In this document: piece after piece, positions 9,207-17,830 of the stretch | Numbering within the stretch: the stretch's first letter is position 1 | How the letters are laid out: each line of letters begins with the position of its first letter | From: Croceivirga lutea | Lineage (GTDB): Bacteria; Bacteroidota; Bacteroidia; Flavobacteriales; Flavobacteriaceae | Reading direction: 5' to 3' | DNA length: 64,000 nt | Assembly (NCBI RefSeq): GCF_014235875.1 | Contig: NZ_JACJUK010000004.1 | Span: forward strand, 124,001-188,000 | Made by a program: the position numbers and the translations under genes | The notes under the pieces: model-generated | The model's input: only the letters and a program-made list of their open reading frames with translations | Database searches by the model: none | What the model was told of the DNA's origin: nothing

Positions 9207-10330
9207 TCATTTGTAGTAATCAATTGCGCTTTAATTTTTTTTCGGCCTCTGTTTACAGTAGATAATATACTATTGAGGTATTTAGTTATTGGAGCTTCAA
9301 CATATCTGTTTAAAATATAGCTTAATACCAACATGAACAGAATTGTAAAGGAGAGAATAACATATTTGTTGAGATATTCATTTAGATTATTAAAAATAAT
9401 GTAACCAATATTTTGGTGCAATAGATATAAAGGGTAAGTTAATATTCCAAGATATATAAAGAAAGGTTTATTAAGAAACTTCAGTTTATTTCTAACTATT
9501 AGAAACACCAATAAGTACATTAAAACTACTAATCCTACAACCAAGGGTTCAGAGGCATCGGTTTTAAAATACATAGCTGCACCCATGATGAAATGCAATC
9601 TATGATAAACAGACAGCAAAACACATGTGATTAAGGCCATACCATTCACTACCGTAATTTTATTAGTTTTATACATTCTAGCCATTAGCATGCCAGCAAT
9701 AAAGGCAGGGGCCCATTCTAAGATTAACGCAAGATTTGCCAAAAACATAATAGTTGTATGCGAAAAGAAAACGTATAATACACTCAAGCCTAGCCAGAGA
9801 TACGCACAAGCTTCTATGGTAACCTTTTTAAAGTGCTGTATGGCTACATAAACGGCAGAGAGTAAATAGAATTTAACTTCAATAACCATAGTCCAATAAA
9901 CACCATCTAATGCTTCAATATCCATTAAATCATGCATTAAAGTAAGGTTAGCTAAAAACTGCGTAAAACTTGCATTAAACCGTGGAGCGCCAAAAAGTAC
10001 AATTACAAGATAAGTTATAAGTGCACAAACCCAGTATACAGAAAAAACACGTAAAACTCTAGATTTAACGTATTCTCGTAGTGTTTTTCCCCTAATAGAA
10101 AGTGTAATTACAAAACCACTAATGATAAAGAATAGGTCAATGAATACAAAGAAGTATTTCATCCAATCTCCTAATTCTTCAAAACTAATAACACTTAAAT
10201 TGTCAGCTCTATATCCTCTAAAAAGATAATGCGCTAAAACAATTCCCATAGCGGCTATAAATCTTAACAAATCTATTTGATAAAACCGCTTCGATTGTTT
10301 AGAGTCAGGTTTAAAACCTTGATCAGTCAT
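9203..10330 (-). CDS. Acyltransferase family 3 membrane protein (OafA/YrhL-like)
   Basis: Integral membrane O-acyltransferase of 375 residues. The N-terminal block IDLLRFIAAMGIVLAHY carries the conserved R and H of this family. SGFVITLS and about ten hydrophobic helices follow, the usual arrangement of acyltransferase-3 proteins that acetylate or otherwise acylate surface sugars. There is no C-terminal SGNH domain. The acceptor is unknown: no polysaccharide genes are nearby, so this is an orphan. Its stop overlaps the peptidase stop by three to four bases in convergent orientation. Confidence 0.9.
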   Translation of the reverse strand: MTDQGFKPDSKQSKRFYQIDLLRFIAAMGIVLAHYLFRGYRADNLSVISFEELGDWMKYFFVFIDLFFIISGFVITLSIRGKTLREYVKSRVLRVFSVYWVCALITYLVIVLFGAPRFNASFTQFLANLTLMHDLMDIEALDGVYWTMVIEVKFYLLSAVYVAIQHFKKVTIEACAYLWLGLSVLYVFFSHTTIMFLANLALILEWAPAFIAGMLMARMYKTNKITVVNGMALITCVLLSVYHRLHFIMGAAMYFKTDASEPLVVGLVVLMYLLVFLIVRNKLKFLNKPFFIYLGILTYPLYLLHQNIGYIIFNNLNEYLNKYVILSFTILFMLVLSYILNRYVEAPITKYLNSILSTVNRGRKKIKAQLITTND

Positions 10331-10424
10331 TAGTTAGTATAAGTTGATAAATGTTAATGAATCCATAAAAATAATGGTAACAATCTCTGTAAGTGTATTT
10401 TTTACTCAAAAGGGAAATATTTTC

Positions 10425-10457
10425 GTTGAACAACAAAAATGTAAAGGGTTATCTTTG
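10425..10457 (+). promoter_or_regulatory. Promoter of the cyclophilin-FKBP gene
   Basis: GTTG (10425-10428) and TATCTTTG (10450-10457) are separated by 21 bases, matching the Bacteroidota -33/-7 arrangement, 23 bases before the ATG at 10481. Confidence 0.65.
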
Positions 10458-10480
10458 CAAACCAAATAAAAAAAAGCAGC

Positions 10481-11413
10481 ATGCAAGACGGAATTTACGC
10501 TAAATTCAATACAACAAAAGGTGAAATTTTGGTAAAGCTTACACATGATAAGACCCCTGCTACCGTAGGTAATTTTGTGGCTTTAGCAGAAGGTAATATG
10601 GAAAATGGGGCCAAACCTCAAGGAACACCTTATTATGATGGTTTAAACTTTCACAGAGTTATTCCAGATTTTATGATTCAAGGTGGATGCCCTCAAGGAA
10701 CAGGTACAGGCTCTCCCGGATATCAATTTGATGACGAAATACATGACGATTTAAAACATGATACCCCTGGAATTTTATCAATGGCTAACGCGGGTCCTGG
10801 TACAAACGGAAGTCAATTTTTTATAACACATGTACCTACACCTTGGTTAGATGGCAAACATACCGTATTTGGAAAAGTTGAAAGCGGACAAGAAGTCGTT
10901 GATGCCATTGCTCAGGGTGATAAAATTGAAAGCTTAGAAATTGTAAGAGTTGGTGAAGAGGCTGAACAATTTAATGCTATTGAGGCTTTTAGAACTTTTG
11001 ATGGTGAGAGAGAAAGAAGAATTGCAGAAGCAAAAGAAAAAGCAGAAGCAGAGCTAGAAAAGTTAGCTGCTGGTTTTGAAAAAACAGCATCTGGTCTTCG
11101 TTATAAAGTAATTCAAAAAGGTTCTGGTGCCAAAGCAGAAAAAGGGAAAACCGTTTCTGTACATTATGAGGGTAGCCTACCTAATGGTGAAGTATTTGAT
11201 TCTTCATTTAAACGTAAACAACCAATTGATTTTCAATTAGGAGTGGGGCAAGTAATTTCTGGTTGGGATGAAGGAATTCAACTTTTACAAGTTGGCGATA
11301 AAGCTAGGTTTGTTATACCTTCTGATTTAGGATATGGTAGTAGAGGAGCAGGTGGAGTAATTCCTCCAAATGCTACTTTGATATTTGATGTTGAATTAAT
11401 GAATGTTCAATAA
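10481..11413 (+). CDS. Cyclophilin-FKBP fusion peptidyl-prolyl isomerase
   Basis: Single protein of 310 residues joining two unrelated proline isomerase folds. Residues 1-165 are a cyclophilin domain ([34 protein letters not shown], with the catalytic R and the F/Q/F residues in place). A charged helix of about 35 residues ([19 protein letters not shown]) follows. Residues about 203-310 are an FKBP domain ([50 protein letters not shown]). No signal peptide is seen, so it should be cytoplasmic and act in protein folding. Such dual-family immunophilins have been described in a few bacteria including Flavobacterium. A strong promoter and a strong terminator bracket it as a single-gene unit. Confidence 0.95.
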   Translation: MQDGIYAKFNTTKGEILVKLTHDKTPATVGNFVALAEGNMENGAKPQGTPYYDGLNFHRVIPDFMIQGGCPQGTGTGSPGYQFDDEIHDDLKHDTPGILSMANAGPGTNGSQFFITHVPTPWLDGKHTVFGKVESGQEVVDAIAQGDKIESLEIVRVGEEAEQFNAIEAFRTFDGERERRIAEAKEKAEAELEKLAAGFEKTASGLRYKVIQKGSGAKAEKGKTVSVHYEGSLPNGEVFDSSFKRKQPIDFQLGVGQVISGWDEGIQLLQVGDKARFVIPSDLGYGSRGAGGVIPPNATLIFDVELMNVQ

Positions 11414-11436
11414 GAAATACCAATATTCATAAAATA

Positions 11437-11470
11437 AAAGAACCCTTCTCATTTTTGAGAAGGGTTCTTT
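11437..11470 (+). terminator. Strong bidirectional terminator
   Basis: Perfect 15-bp stem (11437-11451 with 11456-11470), TTTT loop, T-rich on both strands. It ends the isomerase transcript and, read on the minus strand, sits exactly at the stop of the small ORF at 11470-11556. Confidence 0.9.
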
Positions 11471-11556
11471 TATTTAGCTACTCGATTAACACTTACCAAA
11501 AGTAAAATGAGGTTAAGAGCCACTAAAAGCAGAAGTACGGTTAAAAAGGTGTTCAT
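11470..11556 (-). CDS. Possible 28-aa single-helix membrane protein
   Basis: ATG at 11556 opens a 28-codon frame ending at TAA 11470-11472. The peptide starts MNTFLTV, continues as one unbroken hydrophobic helix rich in leucine and valine (about residues 4-23), and ends SVNRVAK: a hydrophobic helix with a positive C-terminal tail, the shape of small membrane subunits. It is alone in the 358-base gap between the isomerase and the peroxiredoxin, and the strong hairpin terminator lies at its stop. The upstream 215 bases hold no other frame or clear TAnnTTTG box. Function unknown; chance hydrophobic ORFs of this length do occur, so this is tentative. Confidence 0.4.
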   Translation of the reverse strand: MNTFLTVLLLLVALNLILLLVSVNRVAK

Positions 11557-11723
11557 TTAAAGGGTATTGTGGTTGTTAAACAATTAAACGTTGAAAAACC
11601 CTACTTTGTTTTAACGTTTAATTAGTAATTAGAGGAAAGTTTAAAGAAAAGGTTGCGTAAAAACATAACCAACTTAAAGTAGTAAAAAATTACAATACAA
11701 CAGAATTAAAATAGCCCATAAAA

Positions 11724-11748
11724 AAAGCCTTTCAATTTGAAAGGCTTT
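11724..11748 (-). terminator. Terminator of the peroxiredoxin gene
   Basis: Twelve-base stem AAAGCCTTTCAA / TTGAAAGGCTTT. On the minus strand it is followed by a run of T, 24 bases past the peroxiredoxin stop. Confidence 0.8.
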
Positions 11749-11771
11749 AAGCAAATATTGCAATTTTCTAC

Positions 11772-12422
11772 TTATACTTGAGTAGCGGCAAATGGGTCTG
11801 CAGTAAATCGTAAATACGGTTTAATTTCTTCAACACCCTCTGGAAACATTTCTTTAGCCTCTTTGGTAGGTATCGATGGACTAACCACAACTTTTTCACC
11901 ATTTTTCCAATTTGCAGGAGTGGCTACTTTATGATTTAAGGTAAGTTGTAGAGAGTCTACAACTCTTAAAAGTTCGTAAAAATTTCTTCCTGTAGACGCC
12001 GGGTAAGTCAAGGTTAGTTTTATACTCTTATCAGGCGCTATGATGAATACAGAACGAACCGTAAATTTAGCATCGGCCTTAGGATGAATCATATCATACA
12101 ACTCAGCAACTTTTCTATCTTCATCAGCAATTATAGGAAAGTTTACTAACGTATTTTGGGTTTCGTTAATATCTTTAATCCATTCGTGATGAGATTCGAG
12201 CGGGTCAACGCTCAATGCTATCATTTTTACATTACGCTTATCAAATTCATCTTTAAATTTTGCAGCAGTACCTAATTCAGTTGTACAAACTGGAGTAAAA
12301 TCTGCTGGGTGAGAAAAAAGAATACCCCAACCATCACCTAAATAATCATAGAAGTTAAGAGTGCCTTGAGAAGTATCTGCTGTAAAATCTGGAGCGGTAT
12401 CGCCCAATCTTAGTGTTGCCAT
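11772..12422 (-). CDS. Peroxiredoxin, 1-Cys (Prx6) type
   Basis: Thiol peroxidase of 216 residues that reduces hydrogen peroxide and organic hydroperoxides in the cytoplasm. The active-site block HPADFTPVC places the peroxidatic cysteine at residue 46, with P39 and T43. I find no second cysteine in the chain, so it belongs to the 1-Cys group and must be recycled by an external thiol. The Prx6-type C-terminal extension (PANWKNGEKVVVSPS, LRFTADP) is present. The ATG at 12422 (MATLRLGD) is chosen over one at 12473, because 17 extra residues would be atypical and a -7 box lies between the two. Confidence 0.94.
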   Translation of the reverse strand: MATLRLGDTAPDFTADTSQGTLNFYDYLGDGWGILFSHPADFTPVCTTELGTAAKFKDEFDKRNVKMIALSVDPLESHHEWIKDINETQNTLVNFPIIADEDRKVAELYDMIHPKADAKFTVRSVFIIAPDKSIKLTLTYPASTGRNFYELLRVVDSLQLTLNHKVATPANWKNGEKVVVSPSIPTKEAKEMFPEGVEEIKPYLRFTADPFAATQV

Positions 12423-12445
12423 TTTATGTTGTTTTAAATTCCTAT

Positions 12446-12453
12446 CAAATTTA
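12446..12453 (-). promoter_or_regulatory. -7 promoter element of the peroxiredoxin gene
   Basis: TAAATTTG on the minus strand, exact TAnnTTTG match, 23 bases before the ATG at 12422. It also rules out the longer reading frame start. Confidence 0.5.
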
Positions 12454-12534
12454 TAGATTAAACAAATTTGCACTGTTTGTGCTGGGTTAAAACTATATTA
12501 AAGTTTCTTACTTTTATCCTGACAATAAATTCGC

Positions 12535-13062
12535 ATGGAAAACCTAAAATACCCCATTGGTAAATTTTACAAACCAGAGAATATAACACAGCAAAATATA
12601 AAGAGCTGGATAAAAGAAATAGAAGAACTTCCTAAGAAATTTGAAGATTTAGTAGGCACCCTAAATAATGAACAATTAGAAACGCCATATAGACCCGGTG
12701 GATGGACTTTAAGACAATTAGTACATCATGTATCTGATAGTCATCATAATAGTTATATACGATTTAAGTGGGCGTTAACAGAGGATACACCCGTAATTAA
12801 GGCATATGATGAAAAACAATGGGCTAACCTGTTTGATACAAAATCTGCCCCAATAGATATGTCATTACTGCACCTAAAGGCAATACATGCAAAACTTGTT
12901 TATCTTTTAAAAGGATTATCGTCAGAACAATTAAAGAGAACGTTTATACACCCAGAAAATAACCAAGAAACATCTTTAGAAGAAAATGTGGGCAGATATG
13001 CATGGCATGGGGCGCATCATTATGCGCATGCTAAAAATCTGATTGAACGTAAAGGATGGTAA
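12535..13062 (+). CDS. DinB/YfiT family putative metal-dependent hydrolase or thiol transferase
   Basis: Cytoplasmic four-helix-bundle protein of 175 residues, close in layout to Bacillus YfiT and the bacillithiol S-transferase group. The metal-binding histidines are visible: H64/H65 in LRQLVHHVSDSH and the C-terminal cluster WHGAHHYAHA (H158, H161/H162, H165). The N-terminal arm (YPIGKFYKPENI) and the RPGGWTLRQ motif are typical of this subfamily. It is divergent from the peroxiredoxin gene, so a role in thiol or electrophile stress would fit, though that is inference. The actual substrate is unknown. Confidence 0.88.
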   Translation: MENLKYPIGKFYKPENITQQNIKSWIKEIEELPKKFEDLVGTLNNEQLETPYRPGGWTLRQLVHHVSDSHHNSYIRFKWALTEDTPVIKAYDEKQWANLFDTKSAPIDMSLLHLKAIHAKLVYLLKGLSSEQLKRTFIHPENNQETSLEENVGRYAWHGAHHYAHAKNLIERKGW

Positions 13063-13074
13063 ATAAGTATGTAA

Positions 13075-13632
13075 TTAAACTTTCCATTTAATATTACATC
13101 CAATACTTGGCTTTTGCTCAATGGTAATTGGTTGATTATTTAATAATTGTTCAATTGCGTTGATCAGGTCTTCGCCTGTAAGTGGAATGCCATTACCTGG
13201 TCTAGAATCATCTAATTGGCCTCTATAAACCAATTCGAGTTTTTCATTAAATAAGTAGAAATCTGGAGTACAAGCGGCATCATAAGCTTTGGCAATTTCT
13301 TGAGTTTCATCATACAAATAGGGAAAGGTATATCCTTCTTTTTCAGCAACTTTTGTCATTAAGTGCGGCGCATCATCTGGATAGTTGACAACATCATTAC
13401 TAGAGATAGCTATAAAACCAATACTTTTTTTTTGGTATTTTTTGGCTAGAGTTGTTATCATGGGGTTTACATGAATTACAAAAGGACAATGATTACATAT
13501 AAACATTACCACTGTACCAATTTCTCCTTTAGATTCTTGTAGAGAAAGTTTAGCATTAGTTGTTGTATCAAAAAGTTCAAAGTTGGGAGCTTTAGTTCCT
13601 AAGGCTAACATATTACTTGGTGTGCGGGCCAT
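13075..13632 (-). CDS. Thioredoxin-like protein, PRX_like1/AhpC-TSA type
   Basis: Cytoplasmic redoxin of 185 residues with no signal peptide. The thioredoxin fold carries a CxxC motif CNHC at residues 46-49 (VVMFICNHCPFV), where classical peroxiredoxins have a single cysteine. The TPDFYLFNE block with the cis-proline equivalent and the RGQLDDSRPGN segment are characteristic of the family called PRX_like1. It probably acts as a disulfide reductase or peroxidase; substrate unknown. It converges on the YfiT-like gene (12 bases apart). Together with the nearby 1-Cys peroxiredoxin it makes a small redox cluster. Confidence 0.9.
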   Translation of the reverse strand: MARTPSNMLALGTKAPNFELFDTTTNAKLSLQESKGEIGTVVMFICNHCPFVIHVNPMITTLAKKYQKKSIGFIAISSNDVVNYPDDAPHLMTKVAEKEGYTFPYLYDETQEIAKAYDAACTPDFYLFNEKLELVYRGQLDDSRPGNGIPLTGEDLINAIEQLLNNQPITIEQKPSIGCNIKWKV

Positions 13633-13798
13633 TCTATTTCTTATTTAGCTTAAATTAAGTGGTTGTTCTTGAAAAGACAAAATACAAAGGTTTGTTGATT
13701 AAAATAAATCGGAAAGCTTATCTTGTGTTTTCAGAATAAGTAAGGAATACTCTTTTTATCGCAAATTATTTATCATTAAAGCTATAGGATACAATTTA

Positions 13799-14824
13799 TT
13801 GAAGATTCTAATTCGTTGTGCACTTTTATTTTACTTTAAAAGAATTAGAATAATTGGTTTAGAAAATGTTCCTAAAAACAAACCTATTCTTTTTTTAAGT
13901 AATCATCAAAATGCATTGCTAGATGTACTTTTAATTGTAACTCACGTTTCTGTAAAACCATGGTTTTTAACTAGGGCTGATGTTTTTAATCAAAAAAGAC
14001 TAATAGGCTTTTTTAATTTTTTACAGATGTTACCTATTTATAGAATTCGTGACGGAAAAAATAAGTTGCAGAAAAATCAACAGGTTTTTGAACGTTGTGC
14101 ACAATTGTTAGATAAAAATGAAGCTATAGCTTTATTTCCAGAAGCAAATCACAGTTTAAAAAGAAGAGTAAGACCACTTAGTAAAGGATTTACTAGAATA
14201 ATTAATAGCGCTTTAGAGAGGAATCCTAAAATGGATTTACATTTAATACCTATTGGTCAAAATTATCAAAGGGCAACTGCATTTCCAGATTCATGCTCAT
14301 TGTATTTTGGAGAGCCTATTATAGTAAAAAATAAACATTCGAACTTAGGCAAAGCAACTATTGAAGACACAAAACAAAAGGTAACATCAGCATTACAAAA
14401 GCTTACAGTTCATATTGATGAAGATGTATATGATGGTATTCTAAATGAAATACATAATGTTGATTTCACCAAACCTGAATTAGTAAATGCAGCATTTGAT
14501 TCCAATACTTATAGTCAGTTGCCAAAAAGTAATACACCTAATTTATTTTCATATTTAAAAGGCTTAGTATTTGAAGTTATCAATTTTCCTGTGATACAAA
14601 TTTGGCGATTTTGGTTAAAACCAAAAGTTCCTGAAGATGAATTTAAAGATACATTTCGCTTTGGATATGGTCTTTTAGCTATGCCTCTATTTTATTTATT
14701 ACTGTTAGGGTTGCTATTATTTTTCTTTAAAGTAAAAACGGCATGTTTACTTGTAGTAATCCATGCCGCTTTAAACATAATTTTAATAAAAATGGATTTT
14801 ACATCATTTGCCCAAAGAAAATAG
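13799..14824 (+). CDS. Lysophospholipid acyltransferase, PlsC-like
   Basis: Membrane-bound acyltransferase of 341 residues of the glycerolipid acyltransferase superfamily, expected to acylate lysophosphatidate or a related lipid. Block I reads NHQNALLD (H36 to D42, five residues between H and D, a spacing found in a subset of the superfamily). Block III is FPEANHS. The enzyme core fills residues 1-235 and two hydrophobic helices close the C-terminus (about 285-335). The start is TTG at 13799; no in-frame ATG upstream gives a sensible N-terminus. Its last 26 bases overlap the convergent peptidase gene. Confidence 0.88.
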   Translation: MKILIRCALLFYFKRIRIIGLENVPKNKPILFLSNHQNALLDVLLIVTHVSVKPWFLTRADVFNQKRLIGFFNFLQMLPIYRIRDGKNKLQKNQQVFERCAQLLDKNEAIALFPEANHSLKRRVRPLSKGFTRIINSALERNPKMDLHLIPIGQNYQRATAFPDSCSLYFGEPIIVKNKHSNLGKATIEDTKQKVTSALQKLTVHIDEDVYDGILNEIHNVDFTKPELVNAAFDSNTYSQLPKSNTPNLFSYLKGLVFEVINFPVIQIWRFWLKPKVPEDEFKDTFRFGYGLLAMPLFYLLLLGLLLFFFKVKTACLLVVIHAALNIILIKMDFTSFAQRK

Positions 14825-17324
14825 CATTCATCATTAGTTTATTGGTGCCATACCAAAATGCTCTAAAATTAGTATTGTCTGTAAATAGAATTACGCGACC
14901 ACTACCCATTCTTCTAGCCTTAAAAGGAACACTGTTCTTTATTAGTTCTTCATTCTCTTCGGAGATATAACCACTTAATAAAGGATTATTGGTGTATTGA
15001 ATAGGGTTGTTGTAACTATCCTCTTCAGGTTCTAAATAAATATTAGTATTTCTAAATAATGGTAAGCTATTGTTTTTGTACCCAAAGGCCACTGGGTGAG
15101 ATCTATCAATTTTAGCTTCAAAAATGGCCCCTCCGGTTACTTGAGCACCTCTAAAATCGTTTCTCTGGTCAAATCTTATATTTTTAGCCACAAGGGTATC
15201 TTCACGCATTTTTAATTTTAAAAAGTCGTTGTTCTTAAACCAATTAGCAATGGTTCTAAAACCAATTACTGTTCCACCATTTCTAACCCAAGTTTTTAGT
15301 TTTTCAGCGCCTTTTTTATCTAACATAGCAGAACCCCAACCACTTGGAATTATGATGTCTGTATATCTACTTAAATCTGTTCTATTAAAATCTTTGGTAT
15401 CTAATTTGGTTATTTTCATATTGTAACGCGTATCAAATAAATGCCAAATTTCACCTGCGTCATACGAACGAACACCGTCACCTACCAAAATAGCCACTTG
15501 CTGTTTTTTAATAGGGTCAAAATCATTACTCCCTAAATCTATACCTTTAGTTAAACCCGTAGAAACAGCGGTGATAGTTAAATGACTTTCTTTAGCAACA
15601 TCGCTTAAAAAAGTATACAGGTCGTCAGCATTTAAGTTTTGATTTTGAACAGGAATCATAATAGTTCCGTAATCATAACTTTTGCTTTGTAATGTAAATG
15701 GGGTTTTGGCAACTTTAGCCCGAATACCTTTATTCACAATTGCATTCAAAGCTTTTGGAGAGTAATACTCATGCCACTCAAATAAATATGCATATGCACT
15801 CTTACCAGTCACACCGCCTTGTAGAGGTTCAAGTTTTGTGATTTCATTGCCTGCATTAGTTAAAGTAGTTAACTCTGTATAATCTAAATTGAATGCAAGA
15901 GGAAAAGTCCACGCAGAAATATCATAGAACAAACTATCTGTGAATTGTGTTCTTTTTTCAAACATAGCTCTTATCAGTCTCGGATTTTTTTGATTCATAG
16001 GAACTACGTAGGCGTTACCTTTTTTATATTGCTTACCATTAATTTTAGCATCACTAGCAAGTTCATGAAACTTTATTTTATGACGTTCTAAGATTTCAGC
16101 TAAATGCCAAGTTTTGGCTGCATCTTTTTCATCACCAAAAACATAAGCTTTTGTTCTATTACTAGCACCTTCAGAAAGAATGTCTTTGTAATATTGACGT
16201 TGGTAATCTAAAATTTTTGAACGCATATTTTTTGCAGCTTCAATAGTAGATAGAGCTGTCGTAAATTGATTTCTTACAGTAAATGGAAAGGTGAGAATAC
16301 CATTTTCACTCTCCTGAATATGTCCTCTAGAACTACCTTGCTCAAATAAAATGCCAATACTACCATTTACATCAGGAAAAGTAGAACCCTTACCGTAATA
16401 GTAATCATCATAATTTTCTTCTGAATAATATAGGGAGCCAATTTTATCTAAAGCTTTGGCATGATAGGTTCCAATTTCTGCAGTTAGTTCCTGGTTAATT
16501 TTCGGCGTTAACGGATGTACTCTCGTAGGTTCACCTGGCTGAAAGAAAAATGTACTATTCGTGCCCATTTCATGATGATCAGTTAGAATATTAGGTAACC
16601 ATTTGTGAAACGTTTTTATACGAGCCCTACTTTCTGGTAATTGTACTGGTAACCAGTCTCTATTCATATCAAACCAATAATGATTTGTTCTACCTCCAGG
16701 CCAAACCTCACTATATTCTCTATCGTTAGGGTCTGGATTTAAATTTTGACTTCTGTGAACGTTAGCCCAATACGCAAAACGTTGTAAACCGTCTGGATTA
16801 AAACTAGGGTCTAAAAGAATAATGGTATTACCTAATAGACTTTCAATTTCAGAGCCTTGAGCTGCAGCTAAATAGTACGCATAGGCTAATGCAGCATTAG
16901 AACCACTTGGCTCGTTACCATGTATAGAAAACCCTTGATAAACCACAATAGGCATGTCTGCAGTATTTAAGCTGGCACCAGATTTTTCTGTTAAAGCAAT
17001 ATGGTCCGCTCTTATTTTATCAATGTTGTTATGATTTTCAGGAGTTGTTACGGTTAACAAAAGAATTGGTCTACCTTCAAAAGTCTGTCCCCTATTTTCA
17101 ATAGTAATTCTATCACTTGCTGCAGCAAGAGTTTGCATGTAAAACATTAATTTATCATGTGTAACATGCCATTCGCCCACCTCATGACCTATAATTTGTT
17201 TAGGAGTTGGAATCGCCGAATCGTAAGTAACATTTTGTGGTAGATAATAATCTAAAGTCAGCTCTTCTTGAGCAGATAACCAAGAAGTAAATAGTACTGT
17301 GAGAAGTAGAAATTTAAATTTCAT
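14799..17324 (-). CDS. Secreted M14-family zinc carboxypeptidase
   Basis: Exported peptidase of 841 residues with a signal peptide ending near residue 18 (SWLSA before QEE). The M14 core covers about residues 45-370. It has zinc ligands H135 and E138 (SIHGNEPSG), LLDPSFNPDG, a further histidine in LTDHHEMG and the catalytic glutamate in ILFEQGSSRG. The remaining half contains a DJ-1/GATase-like alpha/beta domain (DIIIPSGWGSAMLD, GGTVIGFRT), a combination known in large Bacteroidota M14 proteins. There is no T9SS C-terminal signal, so it is probably periplasmic. Likely role: peptide scavenging. It overlaps the acyltransferase stop. Confidence 0.92.
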   Translation of the reverse strand: MKFKFLLLTVLFTSWLSAQEELTLDYYLPQNVTYDSAIPTPKQIIGHEVGEWHVTHDKLMFYMQTLAAASDRITIENRGQTFEGRPILLLTVTTPENHNNIDKIRADHIALTEKSGASLNTADMPIVVYQGFSIHGNEPSGSNAALAYAYYLAAAQGSEIESLLGNTIILLDPSFNPDGLQRFAYWANVHRSQNLNPDPNDREYSEVWPGGRTNHYWFDMNRDWLPVQLPESRARIKTFHKWLPNILTDHHEMGTNSTFFFQPGEPTRVHPLTPKINQELTAEIGTYHAKALDKIGSLYYSEENYDDYYYGKGSTFPDVNGSIGILFEQGSSRGHIQESENGILTFPFTVRNQFTTALSTIEAAKNMRSKILDYQRQYYKDILSEGASNRTKAYVFGDEKDAAKTWHLAEILERHKIKFHELASDAKINGKQYKKGNAYVVPMNQKNPRLIRAMFEKRTQFTDSLFYDISAWTFPLAFNLDYTELTTLTNAGNEITKLEPLQGGVTGKSAYAYLFEWHEYYSPKALNAIVNKGIRAKVAKTPFTLQSKSYDYGTIMIPVQNQNLNADDLYTFLSDVAKESHLTITAVSTGLTKGIDLGSNDFDPIKKQQVAILVGDGVRSYDAGEIWHLFDTRYNMKITKLDTKDFNRTDLSRYTDIIIPSGWGSAMLDKKGAEKLKTWVRNGGTVIGFRTIANWFKNNDFLKLKMREDTLVAKNIRFDQRNDFRGAQVTGGAIFEAKIDRSHPVAFGYKNNSLPLFRNTNIYLEPEEDSYNNPIQYTNNPLLSGYISEENEELIKNSVPFKARRMGSGRVILFTDNTNFRAFWYGTNKLMMNAIFFGQMM

Positions 17325-17359
17325 TTGAGTTGATTTGAATTAGTCAACTCCTAAAATAA

Positions 17360-17387
17360 AGAACGGCCTGTTAAAACAGGCCGTTCA
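17360..17387 (-). terminator. Terminator of the DUF3276 gene
   Basis: Perfect GAACGGCCTGTT / AACAGGCCGTTC hairpin (17361-17386). On the minus strand it is followed by a T-rich tract, between the DUF3276 stop and the M14 gene. Confidence 0.8.
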
Positions 17388-17408
17388 ATGTAATTTTTAA
17401 GTTTTTTT

Positions 17409-17771
17409 TTAAATATCGTCAAAATCTACATCAGTAAAACTTTCAACATCAGAAGTATTTTCTTCATCTACTTTGTTAAAATCTTTCTGATGTCTTTCTG
17501 AAATCACTTCCATTCCCTTTTCATCAACAATGTAATCCATCATTTCTGTCATAATGTCTTTAAATGCCGTAAAATCTTCTTTGTATAAATAGATTTTGTG
17601 CTTTTTGTAATGAAAAGAACCATCATCATGTGTAAACTTTTTACTTTCTGTAATGGTTAAGTAATAATCGCCTGCTTTTGTGCTTCTTACATCAAAGAAG
17701 TAAGTGCGTCTGCCGGCTCTAAGTACCTTAGAATAAATTTCTTCTTGATCCATTAAATCTTTTCCCCCCAT
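17409..17771 (-). CDS. DUF3276 family PUR-domain nucleic-acid-binding protein
   Basis: Small cytoplasmic protein of 120 residues. The block GRRTYFFDVRSTKAGDYYLTITESKKF followed by HKIYLYKEDF is the PUR-alpha-like domain of DUF3276, a family related to Borrelia BpuR that binds DNA and RNA. The last 30 residues are acidic (Asp/Glu/Ser) and probably disordered. An alternative ATG at residue 7 (MDQEEIYSK) would still keep the whole domain. It lies behind the ABC exporter gene on the same strand, 59 bases apart, and has its own hairpin terminator. Likely role: RNA or single-strand DNA binding regulator; target unknown. Confidence 0.9.
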   Translation of the reverse strand: MGGKDLMDQEEIYSKVLRAGRRTYFFDVRSTKAGDYYLTITESKKFTHDDGSFHYKKHKIYLYKEDFTAFKDIMTEMMDYIVDEKGMEVISERHQKDFNKVDEENTSDVESFTDVDFDDI

Positions 17772-17830
17772 GGTAATTTATGTATCTTAAACTTTAGTTT
17801 ATTCAACCAAAAATGTGAAAAAAAAGTTAA

